Positions 6,469 to 12,327 of a DNA stretch of 12,975 nt are shown in pieces. The stretch covers positions 1 to 12,975 of the forward strand of contig JABABO010000161.1 of assembly GCA_014238195.1 (NCBI GenBank), written 5' to 3'. Made by a program: the position numbers and the translations under genes. Position 1 is the first letter of the stretch, and every line of letters begins with the position of its first letter. The DNA is from Kordiimonadaceae bacterium (GTDB lineage Bacteria > Pseudomonadota > Alphaproteobacteria > Sphingomonadales > Kordiimonadaceae). Under the pieces are notes generated by a model. It made no database searches. It saw nothing but the letters and a program-made list of their open reading frames with translations, and was not told where the DNA came from.

Positions 6469-7344
6469 ATGCAACACGTGATTCCATCCTTAACATCGTT
6501 AAAATGCTTTCAGGCAACCTATGAACAGGGTCATGTTACAAAAGCAGCTTTAGCTCTTAACATGACCCAAAGTGCTGTAACGCGGCAAATTCAAAAACTG
6601 GAATACCATATAGGGGTGGCTTTATTTCGCCGCGTTAAACGACGTTTAGAACCAACGGAGGCCGGGAAGCGCTACCTGCTTGTCGTGGCAGAAACCTTAG
6701 GCAAGCTTGAAGCTGAGACATTGGCGATCATGATGCATAAAGCTGGGGGTCGCACCTTGCACCTGCGCATGTATCCTACCTTTGGTGCTCGGTGGCTGAT
6801 GCCCAAGCTTGGCGAATTTACTGAAAAGCATACTGATCTTCATTTAGATATTACCACAGGCTACACGCCTGTAGATTTCACACAGGAAAATGTTGATATT
6901 TCCATCCAACATGGCCTGGGAGATTGGCCGAATGTGACGGCAATTCCTTTAATGCATGAAGATGTTATCGCTGTCTGTGCCCCTGCTGTGATGAAAAATA
7001 ACACAGCAAATTCAAATGATTATACGAAATTGCATATGCGCTCCCGCCCTTATGCTTGGGATGAGTGGCATCAATCCCAATCCATTGATGCAATTACCAC
7101 AAAAAATGGCCCAACCTTTGAAAATTACAACATGATGCTAGAAGCCCTATATATTGGTATGGGTGTTGCTATTGTCCCTCAAATGTTTGTGGGAAATGAC
7201 TTAGCGTCAGGCGCTTTAATTGCCCCCTTTGGCGGCGCAATTCGCAGCGAACGGGCCTATTATATTGCTTTTGAGAGCCGCGCAACACAGCCTAGAAAAA
7301 TCAAAGCTTTCACAAATTGGATACAAAGTCATAGTCAGCTATAG
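6469..7344 (+). CDS. LysR-family transcriptional regulator, probable regulator of glutarate catabolism
   Basis: This 291-aa protein has the LysR architecture. An N-terminal winged HTH (~7-65) shows LKCFQATYEQGHVTKAALAL, then MTQSAVTRQIQKLE and LFRRVKRRLEPTEAG. A periplasmic-binding-type effector domain follows (~90-285), including LHLRMYPTFGARWLMPKLGEF and the late MLEALYIGMGVAIVPQMFV. The length is standard. It is divergent from gcdH with only 99 bp between them, and LysR proteins usually control the adjacent divergent operon. A function like GcdR (glutarate or glutaryl-CoA sensing) is therefore inferred, not shown. The start has AAGGA 7 bp upstream. The stop TAG (7342-7344) is contributed by the left terminal repeat of repeat copy B, so the insertion touches the very end of the gene. 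Confidence 0.92.
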   Translation: MQHVIPSLTSLKCFQATYEQGHVTKAALALNMTQSAVTRQIQKLEYHIGVALFRRVKRRLEPTEAGKRYLLVVAETLGKLEAETLAIMMHKAGGRTLHLRMYPTFGARWLMPKLGEFTEKHTDLHLDITTGYTPVDFTQENVDISIQHGLGDWPNVTAIPLMHEDVIAVCAPAVMKNNTANSNDYTKLHMRSRPYAWDEWHQSQSIDAITTKNGPTFENYNMMLEALYIGMGVAIVPQMFVGNDLASGALIAPFGGAIRSERAYYIAFESRATQPRKIKAFTNWIQSHSQL

Positions 7345-7501
7345 CCAATTGCAGTGAATTTTGATCACCTTATTTGGCTATAAGTATTTATGTCGGTTCG
7401 ACTTATCAATAAATAATAAGGCTATTATTCATTGGTCTCGCTTTTGTGTCGGTTCGACTTATCAATAAATAATAAGCTCATTATTTATTGGTCTCGCTAT
7501 A
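7340..7501 (+). repeat. Dispersed double-hairpin repeat, copy B, with its right half tandemly duplicated
   Basis: The left hairpin (7340-7382) runs from TATAGCCAA to TTGGCTATA, with an inner GTGA/TCAC stem. The right half, starting GTCGGTTCGACTTATC and ending GGTCTCGC, occurs twice with a 56-bp period (7392 and 7448). The two differ mainly in the hairpin loop and by one C/T in the stem. The copy ends GCTATA (7496-7501). The left end overlaps the stop codon of the LysR gene. No transposase is present. Confidence 0.9.
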
Positions 7502-7536
7502 TAGCAACCTTAAACCCTAACAAATACTGTTAAAGC

Positions 7537-7564
7537 TTGACATTCATTCAAAAAGCCATACAAA
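7537..7564 (+). promoter_or_regulatory. Candidate sigma-70 promoter of the helicase gene
   Basis: A perfect -35 hexamer TTGACA (7537-7542) is followed after 16 bp by TACAAA (7559-7564, 4 of 6 to the -10 consensus). The start of transcription would be near 7571, giving a 5' leader of about 215 nt. It lies just right of repeat copy B. Confidence 0.5.
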
Positions 7565-7570
7565 CCGCGC

Positions 7571-7786
7571 ACCGGCCTTGTTGCTCGTGTTTCTGCGCAA
7601 CAGATATGAGCCGAGAGAGTATTCCGCCATGCTAAGCATGTACAAACCATAACGTAGGTTTGGTCATTCACAGTTTCTGATGGGCATTGGTGTCTATCGG
7701 GCGCACTTCACTGACGAAGTGCATCGCGGAATTTACAATGTGTTGGATCAGTACAATACATCATAGACTGCGAATAAGGACAGATA
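7571..7786 (+). ncRNA. Long hairpin-rich 5' leader of the DEAD-box helicase gene
   Basis: No ORF of note occupies this stretch, but four local inverted repeats do. They are TGTTGC/GCAACA (7579-7602, 12-nt loop), CATGC-TAA-GCATG (7628-7640), CAAACC/GGTTTG (7643-7662, 8-nt loop) and GCACTTC/GAAGTGC (7703-7722, 6-nt loop). The ribosome binding site AAGGA (7776-7780) follows. mRNAs of RNA helicases and cold-shock proteins in other bacteria often carry long structured leaders that govern stability or translation. I recognise no named RNA family here. A separate small RNA is an alternative. Confidence 0.5.
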
Positions 7787-9415
7787 ATGGCAAACGAAAG
7801 CGTTGCATCATTTGAGATGCTTGGGCTGCACGACACGGTGCTGCGCGCCCTTAAAAAACTAGACTTCGATGAACCAACGGCTATTCAGCGCCGGGCTATT
7901 CCAAATATGATGGATGGCCGTGATGTCATGGGTATCGCCCAAACAGGCAGCGGTAAAACGGGGGCATTTTTACTGCCCATCATTGACCGTTTAAGTGCTG
8001 AACGCTTACCCCCAAACCCCCATGCCCCTAAAGCGCTGATATTATCTCCAACACGGGAACTGGCAGCGCAAATCGGTACAGCACTGCGCGAGCTTGGTGC
8101 TGGATCACGTTTATTTCATACAGTGATTTTTGGCGGCAGCAGTTTCACGCAGCAAATGAAAGCGCTGGAGCGCGGTGTACAGATCGTTATTGCGACACCT
8201 GGCCGCTTAATGGACCATCTACGACGCGGTACATTGTTGCTAAATGACGTGCAAACGCTGATTTTAGATGAAGCAGATCGCATGTTAGATATGGGTTTCA
8301 TTGATGATGTTAAGTTCATTGCGAGTAAGCTTAATCAGCATCAAACGGTCATGTTTTCAGCAACAATGGGACCGCAAATTAGCAAACTCGCTTCCGCAAT
8401 GCTGGTTGATGAAGTCCGTATTGAAGTGAGCCAAACCAATGCTGTAGCCACAAATGTTGATCACCGTTTGCTAACCGTCGACTGGAAAGACAAGCGTGCA
8501 TTGCTAAAACACTTACTGCTAGGTGAAGCAGGGAATCGCACAATCGTATTTACGTCTACCAAAAGCATGGCGGATAAAATTTGTGAGGACATTCGCAAAA
8601 CGGGTATTCAATGTGATGCCATTCACGGTGATAAACCCCAATTTATGCGGGAGAGGATCCTGCGCCGCTTCCGTGCTGATACAATACAGGTTCTTGTCGC
8701 AACTGACGTGGCAGCGCGTGGAATTGATGTGCCCGATATCACCCATGTGATTAATTTTGATCTACCGAATGACCCAGAAGCTTATGTCCACCGTGTTGGA
8801 CGGACTGGTCGTGCGGGTCTACACGGCATAGCCTATTCAATAGCAGTGCATGATGACGGCGGCCTGTTGTTTGCGATCGAGCGCACAATCGGCGAGACCA
8901 TAGAAATTGATGAAGTACATCCCTTCCACAAAGATATTGTCTTTGACCGTATGTCAGAAAAAAACAAAGGCCGTAGCCGAGGCAAAGGCAAGCCCAAACA
9001 CAATGTCAGGAACAAAATCAGAGGTAAAAGCAGCAGCAAAACCCACGGAGCTAACAAGGGTAAAACCATAAATAATAGCAAAAGAAAACCTGATAGTAAC
9101 ACCAAGCGCCGGGAGCCCTTAGAAGACCAAGGTGTGGGGATGCGAGATAAGCCAGCGACGCGCGATAAAAATGCATACGCTAAAAGTGCAACAAAGGGCA
9201 AAAAACCGCACCGTAAAGGACCAGCACCAGCAGCGCGTGATCATGATGATCTGTCTGAACAGGGCCCAAAAACACAACGTCCCTTTGGCAAGAAAAAAAC
9301 GGATAGTTCAAAAAAATTAGGGCCAAAGAAAAGCAAACCGTCAGCCAATAAAATATCCCGCGTTAAACCTAAGCATAAAAGAGGGGGAAATAGCCCTTTG
9401 AAGCGGACTAAGTAA
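7787..9415 (+). CDS. rhlE: DEAD-box ATP-dependent RNA helicase, RhlE type
   Basis: This 542-aa protein unwinds RNA duplexes with ATP and probably serves ribosome assembly and RNA turnover, especially in the cold. The motifs occur in order: Q motif (LDFDEPTAIQRRAIP, ~25-39), Walker A AQTGSGKT (51-58), SPTRELA, TPGR (~137-140), DEAD (161-164), SAT (191-193), ATDVAARGIDV (~305-315) and HRVGRTGR (~335-342). The helicase core ends near residue 390. A ~150-residue Lys/Arg/Ser/Gly-rich low-complexity tail follows, which typically adds non-specific RNA binding and appears disordered. RhlE-type identity rests on core similarity and the lack of a DbpA/CsdA C-terminal domain. The start at 7787 is supported by AAGGA 6 bp upstream. 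Expression may be controlled by the long leader. It converges on sufE. Confidence 0.93.
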   Translation: MANESVASFEMLGLHDTVLRALKKLDFDEPTAIQRRAIPNMMDGRDVMGIAQTGSGKTGAFLLPIIDRLSAERLPPNPHAPKALILSPTRELAAQIGTALRELGAGSRLFHTVIFGGSSFTQQMKALERGVQIVIATPGRLMDHLRRGTLLLNDVQTLILDEADRMLDMGFIDDVKFIASKLNQHQTVMFSATMGPQISKLASAMLVDEVRIEVSQTNAVATNVDHRLLTVDWKDKRALLKHLLLGEAGNRTIVFTSTKSMADKICEDIRKTGIQCDAIHGDKPQFMRERILRRFRADTIQVLVATDVAARGIDVPDITHVINFDLPNDPEAYVHRVGRTGRAGLHGIAYSIAVHDDGGLLFAIERTIGETIEIDEVHPFHKDIVFDRMSEKNKGRSRGKGKPKHNVRNKIRGKSSSKTHGANKGKTINNSKRKPDSNTKRREPLEDQGVGMRDKPATRDKNAYAKSATKGKKPHRKGPAPAARDHDDLSEQGPKTQRPFGKKKTDSSKKLGPKKSKPSANKISRVKPKHKRGGNSPLKRTK

Positions 9416-9468
9416 CAGTTTCTCAATGAAAAGTTTTGGCAACTAAACGAGGATAGCACGCTTGGAAA

Positions 9469-9491
9469 ATGGTCCAGAATATGTTGACCAT
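9469..9491 (-). terminator. Weak candidate terminator of sufE
   Basis: ATGGTC (9469-9474) and GACCAT (9486-9491) pair across an 11-nt loop in the 89-bp convergent gap between the helicase gene and sufE. On the minus strand the stem runs directly into a short T run (ATTTTCC). The stem is short and the T tract weak. Confidence 0.3.
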
Positions 9492-9504
9492 GGTCTACTT
9501 CATT

Positions 9505-9924
9505 TTAAACAGAGAGTTCAGAGGCAATTTGCTTGATCCGTTTATCCATCGAAAATAACCCATTGGCGCGCATGGGGCTTAGGTGGCTGGAAAGGCCGAG
9601 TGTATCAAGGATGGCTTTTGCGTCAATACCACTAATTTCAGCGGGGGTTTTGCCAGAATAAATAAGCAACATTAAAGCAACTAACCCTTTGACAATAAAA
9701 GCATCGCTATCACCGCGCAGGTGCAAGGCCCCATCCTTAATTTCTGGTACCAGCCACACTTGGCTTTGGCAGCCACGCACTTTAAAAGGCTCAGTCATTT
9801 CACTCGCACTCAGGGCAGGTAATTTACGGCCAAGATCGATCAAATAACGGTAGCGTTCTTCCCAGTCGTCAATAAATTCAAAAGTATCGATAACTTCTTG
9901 TAGGTCCGTACCGTTTAATTGCAT
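9505..9924 (-). CDS. sufE: SufE-family cysteine desulfuration protein
   Basis: This 139-aa protein accepts sulfur from the cysteine desulfurase SufS on a conserved Cys and passes it to the SUF Fe-S assembly complex in the cytosol. The active site is Cys52 in VRGCQSQVW, matching Cys51 of E. coli SufE. The segments FEFIDDWEERYRYLIDLGR (~16-34) and SDAFIVKGLVALMLLIYSGKTP (hydrophobic helix, ~73-94) are family-typical. I chose ATG 9924 because an AGG lies 8 bp upstream and the length equals that of E. coli SufE. An in-frame ATG at 9969 would add 15 residues with no clear ribosome binding site. No suf genes adjoin it; isolated sufE genes are common in alphaproteobacteria. Repeat copy C lies 71 bp upstream, in its promoter or leader. 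Confidence 0.93.
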   Translation of the reverse strand: MQLNGTDLQEVIDTFEFIDDWEERYRYLIDLGRKLPALSASEMTEPFKVRGCQSQVWLVPEIKDGALHLRGDSDAFIVKGLVALMLLIYSGKTPAEISGIDAKAILDTLGLSSHLSPMRANGLFSMDKRIKQIASELSV

Positions 9925-9995
9925 CTGTTTACCTATCGCAACTTGCTTTAACCTTAGCCATATTGCCACTGGCTTTATCTTTTTTTTTCTGTAGC

Positions 9996-10101
9996 TATAG
10001 CCAATTGCGGTGAATATTGATCACCTTATTTGGCTATTAGTCTTTGTGTCGGTTCGACTTATCAATAAATAATGAAATCATTATTCATTGGTCTCGCTAT
10101 A
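9996..10101 (+). repeat. Dispersed double-hairpin repeat, copy C (106 bp)
   Basis: The left hairpin runs from TATAGCCAA through an inner GGTGA/TCACC stem to TTGGCTAT. A spacer containing GTCGGTTCGACTTATC follows, then the right hairpin CAATAAATAATGA/TCATTATTCATTG and GGTCTCGCTATA. The whole element begins TATAGC and ends GCTATA. It has the same length as copy D and differs from it at about four positions. It lies in the region just upstream of sufE (minus strand), so sufE transcripts may carry its complement. The rest of 9970-10339 holds only the psp terminator and copy D. Confidence 0.92.
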
Positions 10102-10138
10102 AAGCAGGTCCTAAGCTATCATAAGCCAAAAGCAAAGC

Positions 10139-10178
10139 AAAAATATAAAAAGACCCTCGCAAAGTGATTGCGGGGGTC
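10139..10178 (-). terminator. Rho-independent terminator of the psp operon
   Basis: A 10-bp stem (GACCCTCGCA 10152-10161 with TGCGGGGGTC 10169-10178, one G-T wobble, 7-nt loop) is followed on the minus strand by TTTTTATATTTTT (10151-10139). This is a strong intrinsic terminator for transcription arriving from pspC. Repeat copy D lies between pspC and this terminator. Confidence 0.85.
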
Positions 10179-10201
10179 AAGTCCGAGTGCTGTCGTGCTA
10201 T

Positions 10202-10307
10202 TATAGCCAATTGCGGTGAATATTGATCACCTCATTTGGCTATAAGTCTTTATTTCGGTTCGACTTATCAATAAATAATGAAATCATTATTCATTGGTCT
10301 CGCTATA
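10202..10307 (+). repeat. Dispersed double-hairpin repeat, copy D (106 bp)
   Basis: Same two-hairpin layout as copy C, beginning TATAGCCAA and ending GGTCTCGCTATA. It differs from C by about four substitutions, all in the left hairpin's inner loop or edge and the spacer, none in the right hairpin. It lies in the 3' untranslated part of the psp operon, between the pspC stop and the operon terminator, so it should be transcribed as its complement. Confidence 0.92.
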
Positions 10308-10339
10308 GAGAAGCATCATTATATCGTTGTTATAAAGCG

Positions 10340-10780
10340 CTAGTCTTCTAAGGCTTTTAGTTCGCGCTCCAATTTAAAGCGTTTACTGGTCATATAGGCT
10401 TCCATATCGCGGGTGCGTTTCTCTATGTCATGAAAACGGCGGTGCATATCGCTGGCGCTATAATCAGGGGCCTTGCGGGTTTCGCGCCAGAACTGCTCTT
10501 CTTGTTCATCCTCATAGAGATCATAGGGTTTTTTATCAAGCGCAAAGCCAAGAATAAAATACCCGATAAAGATCAACCAATTAAACGGCGTAAACATACC
10601 AAGCACGGTAAGAACCCGTACGATATTCGCGCAGATGCCAAAATAATCGGCAATGCCTGCACAAACCCCCATCATTTTGCCGTCTTGCGGAATGCGGTAA
10701 AGCCGGGTTGGGCTTGTGGCAAAACTACTGCGGTTCGTCTCATCCTTAGTGTGATCGCGGTGTTGTTTGCTAGAGGTCAT
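10340..10780 (-). CDS. pspC: Phage shock protein C (PspC)
   Basis: This 146-aa inner-membrane protein, with PspB, senses envelope stress and draws PspA away from PspF. The PspC domain starts near residue 25 (RLYRIPQDGKMMGVCAGIADYFGI) and continues into hydrophobic membrane segments (~53-79, IVRVLTVLGMF then WLIFIGYFILGFAL). The C-terminal ~60 residues are highly charged and probably helical or coiled (RRFHDIEKRTRDMEAYMTSK). GGAGGA lies 9 bp upstream of the ATG. The gene overlaps the end of pspB by 11 bp, so translation is probably coupled. It is the last gene of the operon. Confidence 0.95.
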   Translation of the reverse strand: MTSSKQHRDHTKDETNRSSFATSPTRLYRIPQDGKMMGVCAGIADYFGICANIVRVLTVLGMFTPFNWLIFIGYFILGFALDKKPYDLYEDEQEEQFWRETRKAPDYSASDMHRRFHDIEKRTRDMEAYMTSKRFKLERELKALED

Positions 10781-10994
10781 GGTGACGGCTCCTCCAGTCT
10801 GGGACTTCGTTATCTAATATACGCTCCATATTCCGCAGACGCTCCTCCAATTTATCAGCCGACCGGTAAAGATCACCTAGGTTTGCCTCATCCTCAGGAG
10901 TTAATGTTTTCATTTCTTTCCACTTGGTAATATAATGGAAAACGATCCAAAGCGGGACCACAATCGTGATCAGTAGGATAAAAACTACATCCAT
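10770..10994 (-). CDS. pspB: Phage shock protein B (PspB)
   Basis: This 74-aa protein is the size of E. coli PspB. It has one N-terminal membrane helix (~3-20, VVFILLITIVVPLWIVFHY). A charged helix with coiled-coil character follows (LYRSADKLEERLRNMERILD, ~42-61). It acts with PspC in the inner membrane to switch on the Psp response. A good AAAGGA precedes the ATG. It lies 47 bp after pspA and overlaps pspC by 11 bp. Confidence 0.95.
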   Translation of the reverse strand: MDVVFILLITIVVPLWIVFHYITKWKEMKTLTPEDEANLGDLYRSADKLEERLRNMERILDNEVPDWRSRHHDL

Positions 10995-11041
10995 AATCAG
11001 TTTCCTTTGTTTTTTATTCAGCGTTTCTGGATCAATTTACC

Positions 11042-11743
11042 TTACTTACTTTTTTGCGCGTCTGTATTTTCTGGTTCGCCTTTTGCGGGCGCCACTTTTG
11101 CTTTGAGCTGCGCCAATTCACTTTCGATATCTTCATCGGCTTCTAAGCTGCCAATTTCTTCCGCCAATGTTTGGCCTTTCCCTAGATCATAGGCTTCTGC
11201 TTCCCCTTCAAGGCGGTCTAAGCGGTGCTCCACTTTTTCAAAACGATCAAAAGCGTCTTGGATACGATTATCATACAAGTTTTTACGAACTTTTACTTGG
11301 CCGACGGCCGTTTTATGACGTGCCTGTATCGCTGCTTTTTTGGCCTTTGCTTCGCGTAATTTCGCGTCTAATTTCAAGACATCATCTTCATGACGGCCTA
11401 AAGCATCATGCAAGGCTTGTAATTCGTCCTGTAAATGCTCCTGCATCTCAGCGACTTTGGCTTTTTCAACCAAAGCACCCTTGGCAAGGTCGTCGCGGCC
11501 TTTTGAAATGGCAAGCTCAGCTTTCTTTTCCCAGTCAGCTTGCACGCTCGCCAATTTTTTAACACGGCGTTGCAAATCTTTCTGATCAGCTATGGTCTTA
11601 GCAGCACTAGAGCGCACCTCAACCAATGTATCTTCCATTTCCTGAATGACCATGCGGATGATTTTGTCTGGGTCCTCAGCTTTATCAAGGATTGCGTTGA
11701 TATTGCTGTTTATAATGTCTGACATGCGGGAGAAGATACCCAT
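11042..11743 (-). CDS. pspA: Phage shock protein A (PspA)
   Basis: This 233-aa protein belongs to the PspA/IM30/ESCRT-III-like family. It binds and protects the stressed inner membrane as a large oligomer, and in the resting state it inhibits the activator PspF. The N-terminal amphipathic helix (MGIFSRMSDIINSNINAILD) and the following DPDKIIRMVIQEMEDTLVEV are family-typical. Nearly all of residues 25-190 is charged heptad-like coiled coil. The C-terminus is a variable acidic tail with a short Ala/Pro/Lys stretch. The ATG has AAAGGA 6 bp upstream. 136 bp separate it from the upstream 63-aa ORF, with no obvious second promoter seen. Confidence 0.97.
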   Translation of the reverse strand: MGIFSRMSDIINSNINAILDKAEDPDKIIRMVIQEMEDTLVEVRSSAAKTIADQKDLQRRVKKLASVQADWEKKAELAISKGRDDLAKGALVEKAKVAEMQEHLQDELQALHDALGRHEDDVLKLDAKLREAKAKKAAIQARHKTAVGQVKVRKNLYDNRIQDAFDRFEKVEHRLDRLEGEAEAYDLGKGQTLAEEIGSLEADEDIESELAQLKAKVAPAKGEPENTDAQKSK

Positions 11744-11879
11744 TTTATTTCCTTTCAGTTGCGTCCTCGCGAGACGTGACCGGGTTTTACGGCCATTTTT
11801 GTTATTACCAGCTTATGCTGCGTTATTATTGTTTCCCTAAGCTTGGGCAAGCGTAACTCATGTGTCTTTAACTATATAA

Positions 11880-12071
11880 TTAATGGGACTGATTGACATG
11901 CCTTGCTGAACGGTCGTCGCTCCGCAATCGGCTTTCAATCCCAATAAATTGATTCCTAAATTGGCCTTGGCTTTTCGCTGCCGATCCAAAGATTGCAACA
12001 AGGCCATCAAGCTCGCGGGTGGTCTGAACCGTTGCGCTTAAAGCTGTTGAAAGTTGCATTAAATTAGTCAT
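11880..12071 (-). CDS. Small unrecognised protein at the head of the psp operon (63 aa)
   Basis: I do not recognise this ORF. It lies between the sigma-54 promoter and pspA in the same direction, so if translated it is the first product of the stress operon. I chose ATG 12071 because GGG lies 10 bp upstream. The longer in-frame start at 12209 falls inside and upstream of the sigma-54 promoter, so it could not be made from that transcript. The predicted protein begins MTNLMQLSTALSATVQ, with a moderately hydrophobic, possibly amphipathic N-terminal half. It turns basic and polar at the C-terminus (ESRLRSDDRSARHVNQSH). It has no cysteine and no clear membrane helix. It could be a small Psp modulator or a non-coding part of a long leader. 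Confidence 0.45.
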   Translation of the reverse strand: MTNLMQLSTALSATVQTTRELDGLVAIFGSAAKSQGQFRNQFIGIESRLRSDDRSARHVNQSH

Positions 12072-12192
12072 CACTTGGTTTCCCTTATATAATTTATAGG
12101 TCGTTTTATCGCTATCGTCGTGTGCGGCATTCGCCGTCGTTTTGTATTGGCTAAGATTTATTTTTATTATTTCTTGCCTATGGTGCTTGTTT

Positions 12193-12208
12193 TGCAGGCC
12201 CCGTGCCA
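12193..12208 (-). promoter_or_regulatory. Sigma-54 (-24/-12) promoter of the psp operon
   Basis: On the minus strand the sequence reads TTGGCACG-GGGC-CTGCA. This matches the RpoN consensus TTGGCACG-N4-TTGCA at all but one position, with the exact GG-N10-GC spacing (GG at 12207-12206, GC at 12195-12194). Transcription would start near 12182, leaving a leader of about 110 nt before the 63-aa ORF. PspF, encoded next door, is the expected activator. Confidence 0.88.
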
Positions 12209-12224
12209 ACTTTTATAAAATCTA

Positions 12225-12237
12225 TAAGCCATTGATT
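12225..12237 (-). promoter_or_regulatory. IHF binding site between the sigma-54 promoter and upstream activator sites
   Basis: TAAGCCATTGATT read on the plus strand is an exact match to the reverse complement of the IHF consensus WATCAANNNNTTR. Its centre is about 49 bp upstream of the predicted start. That is where IHF bends the DNA at the E. coli pspA promoter to bring PspF to the polymerase. Confidence 0.7.
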
Positions 12238-12270
12238 ATATTATGATTTAATTTTTTTAATATATGATTT

Positions 12271-12322
12271 AGCGATAATTACTAAAAAATATTGCTAATA
12301 TTTAGTATTTTTTGCTAATATT
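12271..12322. promoter_or_regulatory. Phased AT-rich repeats, candidate PspF upstream activating sites
   Basis: TTGCTAATATT occurs at 12292 and again, as TTGCTAATATT, at 12312 (20 bp apart). A looser copy, AGCGATAATTA, begins at 12271. The GC steps are at 12272, 12294 and 12314, so the units are about two helical turns apart. Inverted arms are also present (TTAG-N9-CTAA; CTAA-TAT-TTAG). The block lies about 90-140 bp upstream of the psp start, the distance expected for an enhancer. It abuts the pspF start codon, which would allow autorepression. Confidence 0.5.
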
Positions 12323-12327
12323 ATCCA

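Noticed and set aside
7340..7501. CRISPR-like tandem repeat
   Set aside because: Only two units with a 56-bp period, no unique spacers between short repeats and no cas genes. The units are a duplicated half of a dispersed element.
7628..7664. Short leader peptide (MLSMYKP) in the helicase leader
   Set aside because: Seven codons without a ribosome binding site; the ATG is part of a hairpin arm and the codon content suggests no attenuation.
8833..9201. 122-aa leucine-rich ORF on the minus strand
   Set aside because: It is the antisense of the lysine-rich helicase tail (Lys codons read as Leu/Phe), with no ribosome binding site or family likeness.
9416..9504. Terminator for the helicase gene on the plus strand
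   Set aside because: The only hairpin here is followed on the plus strand by GGTCTACTTC, with no T run; it fits the minus strand better.
11167..11562. 131-aa plus-strand ORF opposite pspA
   Set aside because: Shadow frame of the long coiled-coil gene pspA, with no independent support.
12072..12209. 109-aa version of the psp-head ORF starting at 12209
   Set aside because: The start is at the -24 end of the sigma-54 promoter, upstream of the predicted transcription start, so that transcript could not encode it.
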